Origin: Skermanella rosea
GTDB lineage: Bacteria > Pseudomonadota > Alphaproteobacteria > Azospirillales > Azospirillaceae
NCBI RefSeq assembly: GCF_016806835.2
Contig: NZ_CP086111.1
Coordinates: 3,220,001-3,284,000, forward strand
Length of the DNA stretch: 64,000 bases
Direction of reading: 5' to 3'
Shown here: positions 18,548-28,779 of the stretch, piece by piece
Numbering within the stretch: position 1 is the first letter of the stretch
Layout: each line of letters starts with the position of its first letter
The notes under the pieces: generated by a model
What the model was told of the DNA's origin: nothing
The model's database searches: none
The model's input: only the letters and a program-made list of their open reading frames with translations
Translations under genes and position numbers: made by a program

Positions 18548-18555
<8 letters not shown>
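17824..18555 (-). CDS. livF: Branched-chain-type ABC transporter ATPase LivF (243 aa)
   Basis: This is an ATP-binding subunit of a HAAT-family importer. Walker A is [14 protein letters not shown], the signature motif is [16 protein letters not shown], and Walker B is [16 protein letters not shown], the last being typical of LivF. It starts inside the end of livG (8-base overlap) in the order livK-H-M-G-F. Substrates of such systems include branched-chain amino acids but also aromatic and dicarboxylic acids. The surrounding acyl-CoA genes suggest an organic acid here (inference). Confidence 0.93.
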
Positions 18556-19253
<698 letters not shown>

Positions 19254-19270
<17 letters not shown>

Positions 19271-20243
19271 GGCGCTTCTCCGAGGTGGGGGTGGTGGTGG
19301 CCTTGCTCCGGGAGCGGGCGAAGGGGCGCGTCAGGAGCGGCAGCAGGCCGGACGGGCTGAACAGGATCATGGCGCCCAGCAGCACGCCGAACATGATCTG
19401 GTGGCCCTGGGGCATCAGGTTCTTGAACAGCAGCTGGTCCAGCAGATAGATCACCAGCGCTCCCAGGATCGGGCCGGACAGGGTGCGGTAACCGCCGAAG
19501 ATCGCGGCCACCACGGGGATGACCGACCAGGTGCCCGCGAAGGCGTAGTCGGGTTCCAGGAAGCCGATGACATGGGCGTTGAAGGCGCCGACCACGCCGG
19601 CCATGAAGGCGGAGACCACCAGCATCGCGGCCTTCAGCAGGGTGCTGGGAACGCCGATCACGCGGGTCGCGTCCTCGCTGTCGTGCATCGCCTTCAGCGC
19701 CAGGCCCCAGTAACTGTCGCGGATCAGCTTGTAGGCCAGAACGCCCAGGACCAGCAGCGTCAGGATCACCAGATAGGCGCCGGTCTTGCCGGAGAAGTCG
19801 AAGCCGAAGACGGTGGGCAGCGGCGGGATGCTGAGGATGCCCCCCGCCCCGCCGGTCAGCCAGGTCATCTCGTTCGCCAGGATCCGGAAGATCTGGGCAT
19901 AGGCCAGGATCGCCAGCGCGAAGTAAGGGCCGCGCAGCCGCAGCGCCGGCATGGTCACGACGGAGACCAGGGCGGCACCGATGCCGCCCGCCAGCATCGC
20001 CAGGAAGACCGGCATCCCCATATCCTTGGCGAGGATGGCCGAGGTATAGGCGCCGACGCCGAAGAAGGCGGCGTGCCCGAAGCTGACCATGCCGCCCAGG
20101 TTGCCGAGCAGCGCCCAGGACAGGGCGATGCCGGCCAGGGTCAATGCCGCCACCACGAGGCTCATGATATAGTCGTTGCCGCCCAGGGCGAACGGGACGA
20201 CCGCGTAGCAGGCCGCGATGACGACGTAAGGAAGTGCGCGCAT
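19254..20243 (-). CDS. livM: Branched-chain-type ABC transporter permease LivM (329 aa)
   Basis: This is an inner-membrane permease with about nine predicted hydrophobic segments. It contains the LivM/LivH family motif region GMVSFGHAAFFGVGAYTSA and, later, AILAYAQIFRILANEMTWLTGGAGGI. The start at 20243 was chosen because its ATG overlaps the livH stop (TGATG) and it gives the expected N-terminal membrane segment. The frame stays open further upstream without credible coding sense. The C-terminal tail is basic and Ser/Thr-rich (RSRSKATTTPTSEKRH). Confidence 0.92.
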
Positions 20244-21118
20244 CAGCCGACCCTCCCGCGGGAACCGAACAGGCCCGAGGGCCGGATGAACAGGACGAGC
20301 AGGAACAGCACCATGCCGGTCAGTTCCTGCAAGGCGGAGCTGGCGAGGGTGATGGTCAGGTACTCCGCGACGCCGATCAGCATGGCGCCCAGCAGCACGC
20401 CGGGGATCGAGCCCAGGCCGGCCAGCACGGTGATGACGAAGGCCTTGATGGTCAGGTGGTGACCCAGGTCGGGATGGATCACCGTGACGGTGTAGATCGC
20501 GATTCCGGCGATGCCCGCCAGCAGGCCGGCGATCACGAAGGAGATCACCTCGGTCGTGCGCGGGTTGACGCCCATCAGCATGGCGGCGTTGCGGTTGGAC
20601 GCGACGGCGCGGAGCGACCGGCCGTACCAGCTCCGGTTCAGCCACCACCACAGGGCGGCGGTCAGGGCCACGCCGGACAGGAAGAACAGCACCTGCGCGC
20701 TGGTGCTGTAGAGCGTGCCCGCGATCACCACGGGTTCGTTGAACCAGGGCACGTTGGTCGAGCGGATGTCGGCCGACCAGACCATCAGGACGAAGTTGGT
20801 CAGCACGATGCCGATGCCGAACGTCAGGATCAGCGAGTTCAGCTCCCGGTCCTGGCGGATGCGGCTGACCAGCCCGTAGACCGCGACGGAGGTGAGCACG
20901 ACGACCAGGACCGCGAAAGGGATCGCGATGACCGGGTTCATGCCGTAGACGCTCTCGGCGGTATAGGCGATGTAGGCGGCCAGCAGCACCATCTCGCCGT
21001 GGGCGAGGTTGATCACCTTCATGGTGCCGAAGATCAGGGTGAGGCCGAGGGCAATCAGGGCGTAATAGCCCCCGGCAAGCAATCCCGCATAGAGGGATTG
21101 CAGGACGAGTTCGAACAT
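20243..21118 (-). CDS. livH: Branched-chain-type ABC transporter permease LivH (291 aa)
   Basis: This is an inner-membrane permease partner of LivM. The N-terminus ELVLQSLYAGLLAGGYYALIALGLTLIFG and the following MKVINLAHGEMVLLAAYIAY are the LivH signature. Seven to eight hydrophobic segments are visible. The stop overlaps the livM start. The gene lies 28 bases downstream of the binding-protein gene. Confidence 0.93.
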   Translation of the reverse strand: MFELVLQSLYAGLLAGGYYALIALGLTLIFGTMKVINLAHGEMVLLAAYIAYTAESVYGMNPVIAIPFAVLVVVLTSVAVYGLVSRIRQDRELNSLILTFGIGIVLTNFVLMVWSADIRSTNVPWFNEPVVIAGTLYSTSAQVLFFLSGVALTAALWWWLNRSWYGRSLRAVASNRNAAMLMGVNPRTTEVISFVIAGLLAGIAGIAIYTVTVIHPDLGHHLTIKAFVITVLAGLGSIPGVLLGAMLIGVAEYLTITLASSALQELTGMVLFLLVLFIRPSGLFGSRGRVG

Positions 21119-21146
21119 GGATTTCCGCTCGCGTGTTTGGGGCTGC

Positions 21147-22346
21147 TTACTCGGAGGCGACCCGGGGCGTGGTCCAGGGCGTCGCGGGGAACTTCACCGG
21201 GCCGGTCGCGGCCTTCTCCGGCCAGACCAGGACGACCTGCTTGCCCTGGTGCTGGCCCATGCGGTGGGTGAATTCCGGGTTGTCTCCCGTCTCGTCGAAA
21301 CGGACCGGACCGATCAGCGTGTCGTTCAGGGGCTTCCGCAGTTCCGCCGCGACGGCGCCGGGCTGGTCCAGGGTGCCGGCCTCCTCGGCGCGCAGCATGG
21401 CGTCGAGCAGCAGCCGGGTCTGGACATAGCCGAAGACGCCGAGATAGTCGGGCGACTTCTTGTAGAGGTCCCTGTAGACCTTGGCGAACTCCTGCGCCTC
21501 CGGGTCGGTGAAGGCGACCGGGTACGGCAGGGTCGAGGTGCCGACGACGTTCTGCATCAGCTCGGGGAAGTCGTTCGCCATCTTGCCCGTGGCAAGCGAC
21601 CAGACGCCGGCGATCAGCTTGACGCCGGGCTGCATGACGCGGGCGGCGCGCAGGATGCCGACATAGTCGTTCTCGTACCCGACCATCACGATCGCGTCCG
21701 GCTTGTCCAGGACCTTGACCTTGTGCAGGATCGGCTTGAAGTCGCTGATCGCAGGGTCGAAGGCGTGGAAGCTGACCTTGGTGCCGTTGGCGACCAGTCC
21801 CTCCTCGACCTGGTGGGCGACCTCCTGGGTCGCGTCCTTGGTGGAATGCAGGATCGCGACCGACCTGATATCGAGGTCGTTCAGCATTCCGACCAGGGCG
21901 CGGGAATAGCCCTCGCCGTTGTTGATTCGGAAGAAGTTGGTCAGGCCGCGCTTGACCAGTTCGGACGCGACGCCGCCCGAGGTCATGTAGACCTTGCCCG
22001 CCCGTTCGGCGGTCTCGGACGCGGGACCGATGATGTTGGAGCCGTAGCCGCCGGAGAAGGCCTGGACCTGGGGGGCCATCTGCTCGATCGCGGCGACCGC
22101 CTTGGCCGGGTTGGACTCGTCGTCAACCGTGATCAGGCTGGCGGTGTGCCTGCCCTGGTGGGCGCGGTTGAACATCTCGACCGCGACGTTGACGCCCTCG
22201 TTGGTCGCCATGCCGACGCGGGCCAGCGCGCCGCTCATGGCGATCTGGGAGCCGAGCCTGAACTCGGCGGCGGACAGGTCCGCGGATGGGAGCAGCAGGG
22301 CCAGGGCCGCCGCGGCGCAGGCGAGATGCCGGGCTGGATGGTTCAT
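21147..22346 (-). CDS. Periplasmic substrate-binding protein of the Liv-type transporter (399 aa)
   Basis: A Sec signal peptide (MNHPARHLACAAAALALLLP, cleavage predicted near ADLSAAE) leads a type-1 periplasmic binding fold of the Leu/Ile/Val-binding protein family. The mature start is FRLGSQIAMSGALARVGMATNEGVNVAVE, and FSGGYGSNIIGPASETAERAGKVYMTSGG is the usual ligand-cleft region. It heads the transporter genes. A 31-bp inverted repeat separates it from the upstream acyl-CoA synthetase gene. The ligand is unknown; the neighbouring CoA ligase and dehydrogenases point to a carboxylic acid rather than an amino acid (inference). Confidence 0.92.
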   Translation of the reverse strand: MNHPARHLACAAAALALLLPSADLSAAEFRLGSQIAMSGALARVGMATNEGVNVAVEMFNRAHQGRHTASLITVDDESNPAKAVAAIEQMAPQVQAFSGGYGSNIIGPASETAERAGKVYMTSGGVASELVKRGLTNFFRINNGEGYSRALVGMLNDLDIRSVAILHSTKDATQEVAHQVEEGLVANGTKVSFHAFDPAISDFKPILHKVKVLDKPDAIVMVGYENDYVGILRAARVMQPGVKLIAGVWSLATGKMANDFPELMQNVVGTSTLPYPVAFTDPEAQEFAKVYRDLYKKSPDYLGVFGYVQTRLLLDAMLRAEEAGTLDQPGAVAAELRKPLNDTLIGPVRFDETGDNPEFTHRMGQHQGKQVVLVWPEKAATGPVKFPATPWTTPRVASE

Positions 22347-22396
22347 GGGGTCTCCTCCGGTATGTTCTTTTCGGCCAGTTTTGCCTGGACTTTGCC

Positions 22397-22476
22397 GTAG
22401 GTCGGGTAGAGCGAAGCGGCACCCGACGGAAGCCGGAGAGTGGGTGTCGGGTGCCGCTTCGCTCTACCCGACCTAC
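22397..22476. repeat. Perfect 31-bp inverted repeat (REP-like palindrome)
   Basis: Arms at 22397-22427 and 22446-22476 are exact complements, with an 18-base spacer. The arm starts GTAGGTCGGGTAGAGCGAAG. The hairpin lies in the 140-base gap between the acyl-CoA synthetase and binding-protein genes. T/A runs follow one side only on the plus strand, against the direction of the flanking genes, so it looks like a dispersed palindromic repeat more than a terminator. No second copy was noticed in this window. Confidence 0.85.
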
Positions 22477-22486
22477 ATTTTTCGGG

Positions 22487-24064
22487 TTACCTGCTTCCCG
22501 CTTGGGCCAGTTCCGCGAGGCGGCTTTTCATCACCTTGCCGGTCGAGCTTGCCGGCAGGGTTTCGAGCAGCACGACCTCGGACGGGCGCTTGTACGGGGC
22601 CAGGCGCTCCGCGGCGAAGGCAGATATCGCTTCCGGGGTCACCTTGGCGCCGGGCTGGAGCTGGACGAAGGCGACCACCTCCTCGTTGCCGGCGACGCTG
22701 CGGCCGACCACGGCGGACTGGGTGACCAGCGGGTGCGCGTTCAGCACGGCCTCGACCTCCGGCGGGTAGACGTTGAAGCCGGAGCGGATGATCAGCTCCT
22801 TCGAGCGGCCGACCATGTGGAGGTTGCCGTCCTCGAACCGGGCGAGGTCGCGGGTGTTGAACCAGCGGTCCGGGGTCAGCACCTCGGCGGTCTCGGCAGG
22901 GGCTTGGTAATAGCCCTTCATCACGGTCGGGCCGCGGACCCACAGCTCGCCGATGCCGCCGGGCTGGACGGGGGAACCGTCGGTGCCGACCAGCTTCGCC
23001 TCGATCCCGGTCAGGATCGGGCCGACCGAGCAGTCCGCGCAGGGCTTCTCGACCAGGGTCTGGGCGATGGTCGGCGCGCACTCGGTCAGGCCGTAGCCGT
23101 TGTTGAGCGGCAGGCCGAACACCGCTTCCACGTCGGCCTTGATCGCGGGGTCCAGCGGCGAGCCGCCGGCGGACAGGAAACGGAGCGCCGGATGGGGCAC
23201 GGTCTCCTGGCCGGTGATCCGCAGATGCTCGATCAGCCGGGCGAACATGGCCGGGACGCCCTGGAGGACGGTCAGCCGGTCCTTCTCCAGGGACTCGACG
23301 ACGGCGGCGGGGTCGAACCGGGGGGTCAGGAACAGCGTGGCGCCGTGGAACAGCGTGCCCAGGAAGACCGAGGCGAAGCCGAACACGTGGGTGATCGGGA
23401 GCACGCCATAGACGCGGTCGTCCCAGTCCAGCCTGCGCATCCCGCCGGAGATCGCGGCGATGTACAGCACGTTGCGGTGGGTCAGCATGACGCCCTTGGG
23501 ATGCCCGGTGGTGCCCGAGGTGTAGATCAGCACCGCGACTTGGTCGGCGCCGTCGGCGTGGACCGGCTCCGGCAGCGGTTCGGCGATCAGCGGGCCGACC
23601 GCGACGGCGCCGGCCAGTCCGGCGATCTCGACCGGCTTGGCGCCGTGGCGTTCCGCATGGGCGGCCGCCGGGCCGGAGACGCCGACCGTGTAGAACACCC
23701 GGCGGGCGCCGCTATGGTCGCGGATCTGGTCGATCTCCCGGGCGGACAGGCGGGAATTGACGATAACGCCCCAGGCGTCCATCTCGGCGGCGGCCAGCAG
23801 AAGCACGGCCTGAGCCAGGCTGTTCTCGCTGACGATCATGACCCGGTCGCCGGGCTGCACGCCGAGCCCGGCGAGCGTCGCCCGGGTCGAGGCGATGTGG
23901 GCCGCGAGTTGGCCGTAGGTCCAGATCGTGCCGCCCTCCACCAGGGCCGGATGGTCGGGCGCCGTCTCGGCCCAGGGGCGGATGATGTGGCTGATCCGGT
24001 GGGGCACCCGCGACAGCGCCTGGGCGGCGCGCTCGGGCGTCCATTCCTTCTCGGCGGCCCGCAT
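22487..24064 (-). CDS. AMP-forming acyl-CoA synthetase (525 aa)
   Basis: This is an adenylate-forming ligase that activates a carboxylic acid to its CoA thioester. The AMP-binding P-loop-like motif IYTSGTTGHPKGVMLTHRN is present, followed by NNGYGLTECAPTIAQ (A5), WFNTRDLARFEDGNL (A7/A8), IIRSGFNVYPPEVEAVLN and the C-terminal PASSTGKVMKSRL with the catalytic Lys (A10). The length is normal. It lies 1 base downstream of the acyl-CoA dehydrogenase gene, so the two are coupled. Context suggests a medium-chain, dicarboxylic or alicyclic acid; specificity cannot be read from sequence. Confidence 0.9.
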   Translation of the reverse strand: MRAAEKEWTPERAAQALSRVPHRISHIIRPWAETAPDHPALVEGGTIWTYGQLAAHIASTRATLAGLGVQPGDRVMIVSENSLAQAVLLLAAAEMDAWGVIVNSRLSAREIDQIRDHSGARRVFYTVGVSGPAAAHAERHGAKPVEIAGLAGAVAVGPLIAEPLPEPVHADGADQVAVLIYTSGTTGHPKGVMLTHRNVLYIAAISGGMRRLDWDDRVYGVLPITHVFGFASVFLGTLFHGATLFLTPRFDPAAVVESLEKDRLTVLQGVPAMFARLIEHLRITGQETVPHPALRFLSAGGSPLDPAIKADVEAVFGLPLNNGYGLTECAPTIAQTLVEKPCADCSVGPILTGIEAKLVGTDGSPVQPGGIGELWVRGPTVMKGYYQAPAETAEVLTPDRWFNTRDLARFEDGNLHMVGRSKELIIRSGFNVYPPEVEAVLNAHPLVTQSAVVGRSVAGNEEVVAFVQLQPGAKVTPEAISAFAAERLAPYKRPSEVVLLETLPASSTGKVMKSRLAELAQAGSR

Positions 24065-24065
24065 G

Positions 24066-25217
24066 TCAGCTCGCCTCCCGGACCATGTTGCGGGCGATGA
24101 CGATCTGCTGGATCTGGCTGGTGCCCTCGTACAGGCGGAACAGCCGGACGTCGCGGTAGAAGCGCTCGACGCCGTAGTCGGCGATGTAGCCGGCTCCGCC
24201 GTGGATCTGCACCGCGCGATCGGCGACCCGGCCGACCATCTCGCTGGCGAACAGCTTGCAGCACGACGCCTCGGTGCTCACCACCTCGCCGGCGTCCTTG
24301 CGGCGGGCGGCGTCTAGGACCATGCAGCGGGCGGCGTAGGATTCCGCCTTGCTGTCGGCCAGCATCGCCTGGATCAGCTGGAAGTCGGAGATCGGCTTGC
24401 CGAACTGCTGGCGCTCCATGGCGTAGCGCAGGCTGTCGCGGATCAGACGCTCGGAGACGCCGACGCAGACCGCGGCGATGTGCAGGCGTCCGCGGTCCAG
24501 TACCTTCATGGCGGTCTTGAAGCCCTGCCCCTCGCGGCCGCCGATGATGGCGGAGGCCGGCACGCGGCAGTCCTCGAAGATCACGTCGGCGGTGTGGCTG
24601 CCCTTTTGGCCCATCTTCCTGTCGTGCGGGCCGATATGGAGGCCCTGGGTGCCGGCCTCGACCAGGAAGGCGGTGATGCCCCCTGCCCCCTTGTCCTGCG
24701 GGTCGGTGCGGGCCATCACGGTGAACAAGCCGGCTTCCGGCGCGTTGGTGATGTAGCGCTTGGTGCCGTTCAGGACATAGTCGTCGCCGTCGCGCCGCGC
24801 CGAGGTGCGCAGGCTGGCGGCGTCGGAGCCGGAGCCCGGCTCGGTCAGGGCGAAGGAGCCGATGATCTCGCCCGACGCCAAGCGCGGCAGGTACTTGCGC
24901 TTCTGCTCCTCGGTACCGTCGATCACGATGCCCTGGGAGCCGATGCCGTTGTTGGTGCCGATCAGCGAACGGAAGGCCGGCGAGGTCTGGCCCAGCTCGA
25001 AGGCGACCTGGACCTCCTCGGTCATGTTGAGGCCGAGGCCGCCATATTCCTCCGGGACGGACAGGCCGAACAGGCCCAGTTCGCGCATTTCGGTGACGAT
25101 GTCGGCCGGGATCGAGTCCTCCTCGGCGATGCGCTCCTCGTTCGGGACGAGGCGTTCGCGCACGAAGCGGCCGACGGTGTCGATCAACTGGCTGAGGGTA
25201 TCCTGGTCCAGTGCCAT
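24066..25217 (-). CDS. Acyl-CoA dehydrogenase (383 aa)
   Basis: This FAD enzyme introduces the alpha-beta double bond into an acyl-CoA. Family motifs are GLSVPEEYGGLGLNM, SFALTEPGSGSDAASLRT, MGQKGSHTADVIFEDCRVP, RQQFGKPISDFQLIQ and IHGGAGYIADYGVERFYRD, with the C-terminal RLYEGTSQIQQIVIARN supplying the catalytic-base region. The start at 25217 gives the standard family length; the longer open frame upstream is antisense to the IclR gene. It follows the regulator by 32 bases and precedes the acyl-CoA synthetase by 1 base, so it is in the same operon. Electrons would flow to EtfAB and ETF-QO. Confidence 0.93.
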   Translation of the reverse strand: MALDQDTLSQLIDTVGRFVRERLVPNEERIAEEDSIPADIVTEMRELGLFGLSVPEEYGGLGLNMTEEVQVAFELGQTSPAFRSLIGTNNGIGSQGIVIDGTEEQKRKYLPRLASGEIIGSFALTEPGSGSDAASLRTSARRDGDDYVLNGTKRYITNAPEAGLFTVMARTDPQDKGAGGITAFLVEAGTQGLHIGPHDRKMGQKGSHTADVIFEDCRVPASAIIGGREGQGFKTAMKVLDRGRLHIAAVCVGVSERLIRDSLRYAMERQQFGKPISDFQLIQAMLADSKAESYAARCMVLDAARRKDAGEVVSTEASCCKLFASEMVGRVADRAVQIHGGAGYIADYGVERFYRDVRLFRLYEGTSQIQQIVIARNMVREAS

Positions 25218-25249
25218 TCTGAGCTGTTTCCCTTGAAGAATTTTCTTGG

Positions 25250-26101
25250 TTAGCGGCGCAGCAGGGCCGCTTCGACGTTCCGGACGAGATTGACCAGGCG
25301 GGGGCCGAGATCGTCGGTCAGGCGCCGGCGATCGAACAGGAAGGCCGGGCCGCCGCAGTTGAAGGCGAGAATCGGCGAGCCGTCGGGCGGGATCAGCGGC
25401 ACGCCCACGGCGTGGACGTCGGACTGCCAGTCCCCGGCGGAGATCACGAAGCCCCGGGTGCGATAGTCCTCCACCGCCTGCTCGATCCCGTCCCGGACGC
25501 GCGGCCAGTTCGCCGGGTCGTGACGGGCGGCGCGGTCCATCAGGTAGCGGCGCTCGCTGTCCGGCAGGGCCGCCAGGAGGGCGCGGCCCATGGCGGTGGT
25601 CTCCACCGGGATGCGGGAGCCCAGGTCGAGGCGCAGCGTCACGGTCGCGTCGGACCGGCAATGCTCCACATAGACCATGCTGAGGCGGTCGCGGCTGCCG
25701 AGCGAGACGGACGCCCCGGCGTAGTCCGCCAGTTCCTGCATGAACGGCCGGGCGATCTGGCGGACGCCCACATTGGCCAGCGCCGCGTAGCCCAGCGACA
25801 GGACGGCGGTGCCGAGCTGGTACTTGCCGAGCCGTTCCGAGTAGGACAGATAGCCCAGGCGCGTCAGCGTGTGGGTCAGCCGGGAGACGGTCGGCTTCGG
25901 CAGCCCGGTAATGGCCGCGATGTTCTGATTGCCCAGAACGCTGTCCTTTTGTGTAAAAGCTCGAAGAACCTCAAGACCCCGCGCAAGGGCGACGACGAAC
26001 TGGCGGTCCTTTATCTCGTCAGATGCCAGCTGATCGGCCGCTTCGACATCGGCGACGGGCACCGATACCGGACTATCCAGGTCCTCCACATCGCTGACCA
26101 T
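25250..26101 (-). CDS. IclR-family transcriptional regulator (283 aa)
   Basis: The N-terminal winged helix-turn-helix starts near VVALARGLEVLRAFTQKDSVLGNQNIAAITGLPKPTVSRLTHTL, and the C-terminal IclR effector domain follows (LGSRDRLSMVYVEHCRSD, VETTAMGRALLAALPDSERR, GDWQSDVHAVGVPLIPPDG). It is related to PcaR/PobR-type regulators of acid catabolism. The start at 26101 was chosen because AGGGAG lies 9 bases upstream. ATGs at 26110 and 26137 are alternatives, but 26137 falls inside a perfect dyad likely to be the operator. The gene is divergent from thiolase-gcdH and heads the acd-acs-liv run, so it probably controls both. Confidence 0.88.
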   Translation of the reverse strand: MVSDVEDLDSPVSVPVADVEAADQLASDEIKDRQFVVALARGLEVLRAFTQKDSVLGNQNIAAITGLPKPTVSRLTHTLTRLGYLSYSERLGKYQLGTAVLSLGYAALANVGVRQIARPFMQELADYAGASVSLGSRDRLSMVYVEHCRSDATVTLRLDLGSRIPVETTAMGRALLAALPDSERRYLMDRAARHDPANWPRVRDGIEQAVEDYRTRGFVISAGDWQSDVHAVGVPLIPPDGSPILAFNCGGPAFLFDRRRLTDDLGPRLVNLVRNVEAALLRR

Positions 26102-26131
26102 GAACTTCATCTCCCTTACGCGCTTTACACG

Positions 26132-26154
26132 GACCATACGCTCGTATTATGGTC
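26132..26154. promoter_or_regulatory. Candidate IclR operator (7-bp dyad)
   Basis: GACCATA (26132-26138) and TATGGTC (26148-26154) are perfect inverted arms around a 9-base spacer, 31 bases upstream of the iclR start and 86 bases upstream of the thiolase start. Position and symmetry suit an IclR-family dimer that represses its own gene and controls the divergent one. This is inferred from symmetry only. Confidence 0.5.
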
Positions 26155-26239
26155 AGGTCAAGAATGCAAAATTGAGTTCCGCGGTGCGAAACTTCCGGGG
26201 TGCGCGGCGGAGCGAAAACTGCTGAGGGGGAGTGAGCCG

Positions 26240-27439
26240 ATGCTCGAAGCCTACATCTACGACGGCCTGCGGACGCCGTTCGGCCGCCATGCGGGATCGC
26301 TCGCGGGCGTGCGTCCCGACGACCTGCTGGCCGGCGTCATCAAGGCCGTGGTCGAGCGCGGGCCGTTCAAGCCGCAGGACATCGAGGACGTCATCGCCGG
26401 CTGCACCAACCAGGCGGGCGAGGACAGCCGCAACGTGGCGCGGCACGCCGGGCTGCTGGCGGGGCTGCCGTTCCAGGTGCCGGGACTGACGGTCAACCGC
26501 CTGTGCGGCAGCGGCCTGTCGGCCGTCCTGGACGCGTCGCGCGCGGTGACGGTCGGCCAGGGCGACCTGATCGTGGCCGGCGGCGTCGAGAGCATGAGCC
26601 GGGCGCCCTTCGTGATCGGCAAGTCGGAATTGGCCTATTCCCGCGAGATCAAGGCGTTCGACACCACCATGGGCGCCCGCTTCACCAATGCCCGCATCGT
26701 CGAGGAGCACGGCAACCATTCCATGCCGGAGACGGCCGACAATATCGGCCACGATCTGGGCATCACCCGCGAGGCGAGCGACCGCTTCGCCCTGGAGTCC
26801 CAGCGGAAATACGCGGCGGCGCTGGCCGACGGCTATTACGATGGCGAACTGGTGCCGGTCGGGGTTCCGGGCAGGCGGGGCGCGGTCGAGACGGTCGCGG
26901 CCGACGAGCATCCCCGGCCCGAGACCACGATGGAACGGCTCGCCAAGCTGAAGCCGCTGTTCCGCGACGGCGTGGTGACGGCCGGCAACGCGTCGGGCAT
27001 CAACGACGGGGCCGCGGCCCTGCTGATCGGAAGCCGCGAGGCCGGCGAGCGCGCCGGGGCCAAGCCGCTGTCCCGGATCGTGTCGGGCGCCGTCGCCGGG
27101 GTCGAGCCGCGCGTCATGGGCCTTGGGCCGGTGCCGGCCATCAGGAAGGCCCTGGACCGCGCCGGGCTGAGCCTGGGCGAGGTCGACGTGATCGAGATCA
27201 ACGAGGCTTTCGCGACCCAGGTGCTGGGCTGCCTGCATGGGCTGGGACTGTCGGCCGACGACAGCCGGCTCAATGTCAATGGCGGCGCCATCGCGGTCGG
27301 GCATCCGCTCGGCGCGTCCGGCGCGCGGCTCGCTTTGACGGCGACCCGGCAACTCCATCGCAGCGGCGGCCGTTATGCCGTCGTGTCCATGTGCATCGGC
27401 GTCGGCCAGGGAATCGCCGCCGTCCTAGAACGGGTGTAA
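26240..27439 (+). CDS. Thiolase, acetyl-CoA acyltransferase family (399 aa)
   Basis: This is a degradative-type thiolase that cleaves 3-oxoacyl-CoA with CoA. The nucleophilic Cys is C89 in [11 protein letters not shown]. The C-terminal signatures are [17 protein letters not shown] and [15 protein letters not shown], containing the catalytic His and second Cys. The N-terminus [26 protein letters not shown] resembles PcaF/3-oxoadipyl-CoA thiolases, so a dicarboxylyl-CoA substrate is plausible, but acetoacetyl-CoA is equally possible. The start at 26240 has GGGGGAGTGAG just upstream. It is divergent from the IclR gene and 5 bases upstream of gcdH. Confidence 0.92.
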   Translation: MLEAYIYDGLRTPFGRHAGSLAGVRPDDLLAGVIKAVVERGPFKPQDIEDVIAGCTNQAGEDSRNVARHAGLLAGLPFQVPGLTVNRLCGSGLSAVLDASRAVTVGQGDLIVAGGVESMSRAPFVIGKSELAYSREIKAFDTTMGARFTNARIVEEHGNHSMPETADNIGHDLGITREASDRFALESQRKYAAALADGYYDGELVPVGVPGRRGAVETVAADEHPRPETTMERLAKLKPLFRDGVVTAGNASGINDGAAALLIGSREAGERAGAKPLSRIVSGAVAGVEPRVMGLGPVPAIRKALDRAGLSLGEVDVIEINEAFATQVLGCLHGLGLSADDSRLNVNGGAIAVGHPLGASGARLALTATRQLHRSGGRYAVVSMCIGVGQGIAAVLERV

Positions 27440-27444
27440 CCGAT

Positions 27445-28665
27445 ATGACCGGAGATACCATCACCATCGCCGAAACGAAGTCCAAGGCTTCCGGCCCCGC
27501 GGCCTTCCAGTGGGAAGACCCGCTGCTGCTGGAGGAGGAGCTTTCCGAGGAAGAGCGCATGGTCCGCGACAGCGCGCGGAGCTATTGCCAGGACAAGCTG
27601 ATGACGCGCGTGCTGGAGGCGAACCGGCACGAGCACTTCCACCGCGAGATCATGACCGAGATGGGCGCACTCGGCCTGCTCGGGCCGACCATCGAGGGCT
27701 ATGGCTGCGCCGGCGTCGGCTATGTCAGCTACGGCCTGATCGCCCGCGAGGTCGAGCGGGTGGACTCGGGCTACCGCTCCGCCATGTCGGTCCAGTCCTC
27801 GCTGGTCATGCACCCGATCCACGCCTACGGCACCGAGGAGCAGCGACAGAAATACCTGCCGAAGCTGGCCAGCGGCGAGTGGGTGGGCTGTTTCGGCCTG
27901 ACCGAGCCGGACGCCGGCTCCGATCCCGGCTCCATGAAGACCCGGGCGCGCAAGGTGGACGGCGGCTACTCGGTCAGCGGCTCCAAGCAGTGGATCACCA
28001 ATTCGCCGATCGCCGACGTGTTCGTGGTGTGGGCCAAGGACGATGCCGGCGACATCCGCGGCTTCGTGCTGGAGAAGGGCATGAAGGGGCTGAGCGCCCC
28101 CAAGATCGAGGGCAAGTTCAGCCTGCGCGCCTCGATCACCGGCGGCATCGCGATGGACGAGGTGTTCGTTCCCGACGACAACCTGCTGCCCAACGTCAAG
28201 GGGCTGAAGGGGCCGTTCGGCTGCCTGAACAACGCGCGCTACGGCATCGCCTGGGGCGCCATGGGAGCGGCGGAGTTCTGCTGGCATCAGGCGCGCGACT
28301 ACGTGCTGGAGCGCAGGATGTTCGGCCGGCCGCTGGCGGCCAACCAGCTGATCCAGAAGAAGCTGGCGGACATGCAGACGGAGATCACGCTGGGGCTGCA
28401 CGCCGCGCTGCGGCTGGGCCGGCTGAAGGACGCGCACCGCGCCCCGCCGGAGGCGATCAGCCTGATGAAGCGCAACAACTGCGGCAAGGCGCTGGACGTC
28501 GCCCGGGTCGCCCGCGACATGCTGGGCGGCAACGGCATCTCGGACGAGTACCACGTGATCCGCCACGTCATGAATCTGGAGGCAGTCAACACCTACGAGG
28601 GCACCCACGACATCCACGCCCTCATCCTGGGCCGCGCCCAGACCGGCATCCAGGCCTTCGGCTGA
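27445..28665 (+). CDS. gcdH: Glutaryl-CoA dehydrogenase (406 aa)
   Basis: This enzyme oxidises and decarboxylates glutaryl-CoA to crotonyl-CoA. Markers of the glutaryl-CoA branch are [27 protein letters not shown] at the N-terminus, [61 protein letters not shown] and the C-terminal [17 protein letters not shown] with the catalytic base Glu385. The length of 406 is typical. It follows the thiolase by 5 bases. Its product crotonyl-CoA can enter Ccr (7.8 kb) or be hydrated for beta-oxidation. With the neighbouring CoA ligase, dehydrogenase and importer it suggests degradation of a substrate passing through glutaryl-CoA, such as pimelate, benzoate-type or lysine-derived acids. Confidence 0.95.
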   Translation: MTGDTITIAETKSKASGPAAFQWEDPLLLEEELSEEERMVRDSARSYCQDKLMTRVLEANRHEHFHREIMTEMGALGLLGPTIEGYGCAGVGYVSYGLIAREVERVDSGYRSAMSVQSSLVMHPIHAYGTEEQRQKYLPKLASGEWVGCFGLTEPDAGSDPGSMKTRARKVDGGYSVSGSKQWITNSPIADVFVVWAKDDAGDIRGFVLEKGMKGLSAPKIEGKFSLRASITGGIAMDEVFVPDDNLLPNVKGLKGPFGCLNNARYGIAWGAMGAAEFCWHQARDYVLERRMFGRPLAANQLIQKKLADMQTEITLGLHAALRLGRLKDAHRAPPEAISLMKRNNCGKALDVARVARDMLGGNGISDEYHVIRHVMNLEAVNTYEGTHDIHALILGRAQTGIQAFG

Positions 28666-28676
28666 GGCAAGGCCGC

Positions 28677-28709
28677 GGGGATCGGTCGCCTTGCCGGCGA
28701 GCGATCCCC
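28677..28709 (+). terminator. Hairpin after gcdH
   Basis: GGGGATCGgTCGCC (28677-28690) pairs with GGCGAgCGATCCCC (28696-28709), 14 bp with one mismatch and a 5-base loop, 11 bases after the gcdH stop. No T-tract follows, so termination may need Rho. Confidence 0.55.
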
Positions 28710-28779
28710 GATCATGCGTCCATTGATACGGACCCGATCATCGCTATTCTACCCCCGCCGACACTGATGCGAGGTCGTC

